Below are positions 63,880 to 64,000 of a DNA stretch of 64,000 nucleotides, piece by piece (within the stretch, counting starts at the first letter, position 1; the number at the start of each line of letters is the position of its first letter). Where the stretch lies: contig JBEKGN010000021.1 of NCBI GenBank assembly GCA_050012775.1, forward strand, positions 21,919-85,918, read 5' to 3'. A program made the position numbers and the translations under genes. The notes beneath the pieces are model-generated. The model ran no database searches. It was not told where the DNA came from and saw nothing but the letters and a program-made list of their open reading frames with translations. The stretch is from Roseiarcus sp050012775 (lineage in GTDB: Bacteria > Pseudomonadota > Alphaproteobacteria > Rhizobiales > Beijerinckiaceae).

Positions 63880-64000
63880 CTACAGTTGTAGTTGCCGCGT
63901 TCGCCTTCGATAGTGCGCACGCTTGGCCTCGGCTTGGTGATGACGTCGCCAGATCGACCAGTTCCAGCGGAAATTCAGATCTGGCGGTCTTCTTGAACGC
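63880..64000 (-). CDS. Putative transposase C-terminus, cut by window edge
   Basis: Forty codons running in from the right edge to a stop at 63882-63880. The translation RRPPDLNFRWNWSIWRRHHQ followed by AEAKRAHYRRRTRQLQL has the W-S-x-W-R-R-x-H-Q-A-x-A-x-x-x-H-Y pattern I associate with the ends of IS701/IS4-like transposases. The rest is outside the window, so the call is tentative. Confidence 0.4.
   Translation of the reverse strand, partial: RSRRPPDLNFRWNWSIWRRHHQAEAKRAHYRRRTRQLQL

Overview
This 64 kb window is a high-GC chromosomal segment from an alphaproteobacterium. It fits the Hyphomicrobiales, and a Methylocystaceae/Beijerinckiaceae-type genome is my best guess. The reasons are the fused ispDF gene, the cysQ-DUF4170-LPLAT-waaA-lpxK gene order, a GTTC-N7-GTTC LexA box, FNR/FixK-type boxes and a formate-tetrahydrofolate ligase of the kind used by serine-cycle methylotrophs. 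No rRNA, tRNA, CRISPR array or intact prophage was seen.

Layout. 0-5.5 kb: truncated ftfL, a MetE-C-like methyltransferase, a tandem universal stress protein, a periplasmic protein, a Mop-like molybdate-binding protein and an inositol monophosphatase. 5.7-12.8 kb: a tight six-gene operon (hyfB-C-E-F-G-I order) for a complex I/hydrogenase-4-like membrane machine. Its large subunit has lost the L1 [NiFe] cysteines (SGxS in place of CGxC) and has no intact DPCxxC, so it is an Ehr-type complex rather than a hydrogenase. 12.8-13.4 kb: a RelB/DinJ-YafQ toxin-antitoxin pair with an operator palindrome. 13.6-18.1 kb: SDR, CBS, patatin, hisI, folE, an IscU-like scaffold and yidD. 18.2-22.9 kb: three different SGNH hydrolases, an AlgI-like MBOAT acyltransferase and a small membrane protein, probably a polysaccharide O-acylation module. 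22.9-27.0 kb: a GMC oxidoreductase-aldehyde dehydrogenase-TetR operon. 27.0-30.9 kb: patchwork accessory DNA with a MazEF pair, diverged intergenic repeats and a GNAT-like gene. 30.9-42 kb: housekeeping genes (thrS, kdsA, queF, cysQ, waaA, lpxK, ybaK).

42-60.4 kb: an accessory and stress-flavoured region. It has a RidA-like gene with two 2OG-Fe(II) oxygenases, pdxY, a triple-BON protein, PolX, a PRPP synthetase with an unusual N-terminal PAS-like domain, a DJ-1/PfpI protein, a ribbon-helix-helix protein, a polysaccharide deacetylase, a CBS-bearing site-2 protease, a phosphoribosyltransferase, a second-type GroEL, a catalytically stripped PolX-like HhH protein and an aminoglycoside-phosphotransferase-like kinase. 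Four intergenic sites in this stretch match the FNR/FixK consensus, which suggests a low-oxygen regulon. 60.4-62.4 kb: an HXXEE membrane protein and ispDF.

62.4-64 kb: AT-richer DNA. It begins with a 34-residue single-span membrane peptide gene whose promoter spacer is filled exactly by an alphaproteobacterial LexA box, so it is a candidate SOS-induced division inhibitor of the SidA kind. A hypothetical membrane protein and what looks like the C-terminus of a transposase at the window edge follow.
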